NCBI GenBank assembly: GCA_902803725.1
Contig: CADCRD010000161.1
Location: 1 to 7,892 of the forward strand
Direction of reading: 5' to 3'
DNA length: 7,892 nt
Origin: an uncultured Eubacteriales bacterium
Lineage (GTDB): Bacteria; Bacillota; Clostridia; Peptostreptococcales; Anaerovoracaceae
A program made the translations under genes and the position numbers. Below, one piece after another: positions 6,707 through 7,892 of this stretch; positions within the stretch are counted from its first letter, which is position 1; every line of letters begins with the position of its first letter. Below the pieces are notes generated by a model. That model was not told the origin of the DNA. It was given only the letters and a program-made list of their open reading frames with translations, and ran no database searches.

Positions 6707-7647
6707 GAAAAAAATATTTCATAATCTTTATCATGACAGCTATAGTTGTTCTTGCTGCCGCTGCGACATGTTCTGCCGCTGGTTCTGATTATACGTATAA
6801 GGTGCATGTTTATACGGGAAACGCAGGCCAGTTCAAAGATGGCTCCAGGGAGAAGACATTCACTCTGAAGCCGGGTGAGAATATGCCCGAGATCAATCTG
6901 AGCGACATTACGGTAACTGATAAAAAATATTATGCCAGAGGTTTTCGGATCGCAGGTCATGATAACGACGAAGTTACCGGATTTACGGGACTGAATCATC
7001 AGGCAGGCACGGACGCATCCTATGAAGTTGCCTATGGCATAAAAGGATCTCTTGTAAGCTACACTGTCAATTATATTGATTCAAATGGGAAAAAACTTCG
7101 CAGCAGTGATAGGTACTACGGTATGCCGGGAGACAAACCTGTGGTCTCTTACAGATATATCGACCGGTATGAGGCGGATCATGCCTATGTGGCAAAGACT
7201 CTTTCGAAAAATGAAAAAGATAACGTTATAAATCTGACATACAGTGCTGTCAGCCGGAGCGGCTCAGGCAGCTCAGGCGGAAATGCTAATACAGAAAGCG
7301 GTCAGAACGGAGGCGCTGGTGCCGGCACTGGTGCCGGCGGAAATGGAGGTGCAAATGCAGGGACACAGACGACTGCGGCAGCGCCGGGAACAGCCGGAAA
7401 TCCGGCGGGGACCAATGTGCAGGATAACACAACAACGAATATAGATGATAATGAAACACCTTTAGCCAGCGGAAATACAGAGGATCTCAAAGATAATGAA
7501 ACGCCTCTGGCAAGTGGTGATCAATACAAAGATCTGGATGATGATAAAGGTAAAGAAAAGATCTGGAAGATAGTGATCCCGGTCATCATCGCAGCTGCAG
7601 CTGCGGCTGTGATCGCACTGCTCTTCAGAAGAAGAAAAAAAGCATAG
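6703..7647 (+). CDS. MucBP-type surface protein with Gly/Ala-rich linker and C-terminal membrane anchor
   Basis: A 314-residue exported and membrane-tethered protein. Residues 1-25 are a signal peptide (core FIIFIMTAIVVLAAAA, end CSAA). Residues 29-115 form a beta-rich domain ending YEVAYGIKGS. Residues 118-182 match the MucBP-like pattern: VSYTVNYIDSNGKKL, then YYGMPGDKPVVSYRYID, then AKTLSKNEKDNVINLTY. Domains of this type are thought to bind mucin or other glycans, but binding here is unproven. Residues 184-247 are a Gly/Ala/Asn/Thr linker, likely flexible. Two DNETPLASG repeats follow, then an acidic stretch, a transmembrane helix at about 287-308 and the tail RRRKKA. There is no LPXTG; retention would be by the membrane helix unless PLASG serves as a sorting site. 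Its ATG overlaps the previous gene's TGA (ATGA at 6703-6706), so translation is coupled. It is the last gene before the downstream terminator. Confidence 0.83.
   Translation: MRKKYFIIFIMTAIVVLAAAATCSAAGSDYTYKVHVYTGNAGQFKDGSREKTFTLKPGENMPEINLSDITVTDKKYYARGFRIAGHDNDEVTGFTGLNHQAGTDASYEVAYGIKGSLVSYTVNYIDSNGKKLRSSDRYYGMPGDKPVVSYRYIDRYEADHAYVAKTLSKNEKDNVINLTYSAVSRSGSGSSGGNANTESGQNGGAGAGTGAGGNGGANAGTQTTAAAPGTAGNPAGTNVQDNTTTNIDDNETPLASGNTEDLKDNETPLASGDQYKDLDDDKGKEKIWKIVIPVIIAAAAAAVIALLFRRRKKA
7447..7518 (+). repeat. Two tandem DNETPLASG-encoding repeats
   Basis: The codons for DNETPLASG occur at 7447-7473 and again at 7492-7518, separated by six residues (NTEDLK). The protein motif is identical while several codons differ (cct tta gcc agc against cct ctg gca agt). 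Selection on the amino acid sequence is therefore more likely than a very recent DNA slip. The repeats lie between the flexible linker and the membrane helix of the MucBP-type protein. Confidence 0.8.
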
Positions 7648-7682
7648 ATCGTTATTTTTCTGAGGGATGATTTCCCTGAATC

Positions 7683-7716
7683 TCTCACCGTCATAATATG
7701 ATCGTATAATGTGAGA
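7683..7716. repeat. AT-rich imperfect inverted repeat with an embedded TATAAT
   Basis: TCTCAC (7683-7688) is mirrored by GTGAGA (7711-7716). Inside lies a near-palindrome centred on GATC, CATAATATGATCGTATAATG (7692-7711). A TATAAT hexamer sits at 7705-7710 on the + strand, but no good -35 box lies 16-18 bp upstream. It could be an operator, a small-RNA promoter or a by-product of AT-rich sequence. It is not followed by a T-tract, so it is not a terminator. Confidence 0.35.
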
Positions 7717-7758
7717 ATCAAAAAACAATGACGAAAGGCAAGTGGAAAAGTATAAAAC

Positions 7759-7796
7759 AGACCTCCAATACTCAGAGATTGGAGGTCTTGGTTTTT
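7759..7796. terminator. Intrinsic terminator between the convergent cluster and ychF, probably bidirectional
   Basis: AGACCTCCAAT (7759-7769) and ATTGGAGGTCT (7778-7788) form a perfect 11-bp stem around the 8-nt loop ACTCAGAG. On the + strand TGG and then five T follow (to 7796). On the minus strand GTTTTATAC follows the stem. It can therefore end the five-gene cluster and also the ychF transcript, whose stop codon lies just 10 nt from the T-tract. Confidence 0.88.
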
Positions 7797-7803
7797 CAGT
7801 TCA

Positions 7804-7892
7804 TCAGACGTTGAACAGGAAGTGCATGATGTCGCCGTCCTGAACCACGTATTCTTTGCCTTCGGAACGGAGCAGACCTTTTTCTTTGGCAA
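7804..7892 (-). CDS. ychF: C-terminus of redox-regulated ATPase YchF (partial, 5' end outside window)
   Basis: On the minus strand an open frame enters from the right edge and ends at a TGA whose complement is TCA at 7804-7806, encoding 28 residues. It ends KEYVVQDGDIMHFLFNV, the very conserved C-terminus of YchF/EngD (typically G-K-(E/D)-Y-x-V-x-D-G-D-(V/I)-M-x-F-x-F-N-V), in the family's TGS-like C-terminal domain. YchF is a cytoplasmic Obg-related P-loop ATPase that binds ribosomes and is linked to stress responses. Only the last residues are visible, so the nucleotide-binding motifs cannot be checked. A longer open frame on the same strand (starting beyond the edge, running to 7521) is an out-of-frame shadow. 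The gene converges on the surface-protein cluster. Confidence 0.9.
   Translation of the reverse strand, partial: AKEKGLLRSEGKEYVVQDGDIMHFLFNV

Noticed and set aside
7661..7679. Small hairpin TGAGGGA / TCCCTGA after the last cluster gene
   Set aside because: The main stem is only about five pairs, with an outer mismatch and no T-tract; the strong terminator is at 7759-7796.
7728..7814. Small + strand ORF of 28 codons starting MTKGKWK
   Set aside because: It reads straight through the 11-bp terminator stem and into the ychF stop region, and lacks a convincing ribosome binding site.
7521..7892. 123-codon minus-strand ORF entering from the right edge
   Set aside because: It is out of frame with the ychF C-terminus and then runs antisense through the terminator and the MucBP-type gene.
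1..7892. CRISPR array, tRNA/rRNA, insertion sequence or phage attachment site
   Set aside because: No regularly spaced direct repeats, cloverleaf-like elements, transposase or integrase coding, or terminal inverted repeats were seen.

Overview
The window reads as a chromosomal segment of a Gram-positive, Firmicutes-type bacterium, possibly a gut or oral Clostridia-like anaerobe. The evidence is mid-range base composition, strong AGGAGG-type ribosome binding sites, sortase-style C-terminal anchors (short motif, hydrophobic stretch, Arg/Lys tail), and TasA/camelysin-like, Spy0128/FctA-like and MucBP-like protein families. The genus cannot be fixed from the sequence alone.

Layout: (1) Positions 2-88 hold the last 28 codons of an upstream surface protein with a membrane/sorting tail, followed by a strong intrinsic terminator at 129-163. 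(2) A consensus-like promoter at 230-257 starts a five-gene, same-strand cluster running from 320 to 7647. Its genes are a 1418-residue secreted multidomain protein; a 172-residue TasA/camelysin-like protein; a 259-residue protein of a second TasA-associated type; a 247-residue protein with a C-terminal sorting-type signal (motif NVKTG); and a 314-residue MucBP-type membrane-anchored protein. Junctions are tight: 57 nt between genes 1 and 2, Shine-Dalgarno sequences overlapping the preceding stop codon for genes 3 and 4, and a 4-nt ATGA overlap between genes 4 and 5. (3) Positions 7648-7803 are intergenic and hold an AT-rich inverted repeat and a perfect 11-bp terminator stem. (4) On the minus strand at the right edge is the C-terminus of the conserved housekeeping ATPase YchF, converging on the cluster.

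How the genes may work together (inference): all five products carry export signals and none looks enzymatic, so this is best read as a surface fibre or adhesin assembly operon. The giant protein ends in two domains that look like intramolecular-isopeptide pilin domains but has no anchor of its own. The two following small proteins are TasA/camelysin-like, and the last two genes encode the proteins with membrane or wall anchors. The cluster could therefore build a surface structure in which the large subunit is held in trans. No sortase and no SipW-type signal peptidase is encoded within the window. The most novel parts are the large protein's duplicated ~155-residue module, its roughly 380-residue unassigned Tyr/Trp-rich middle, and the noncanonical NVKTG anchor motif.
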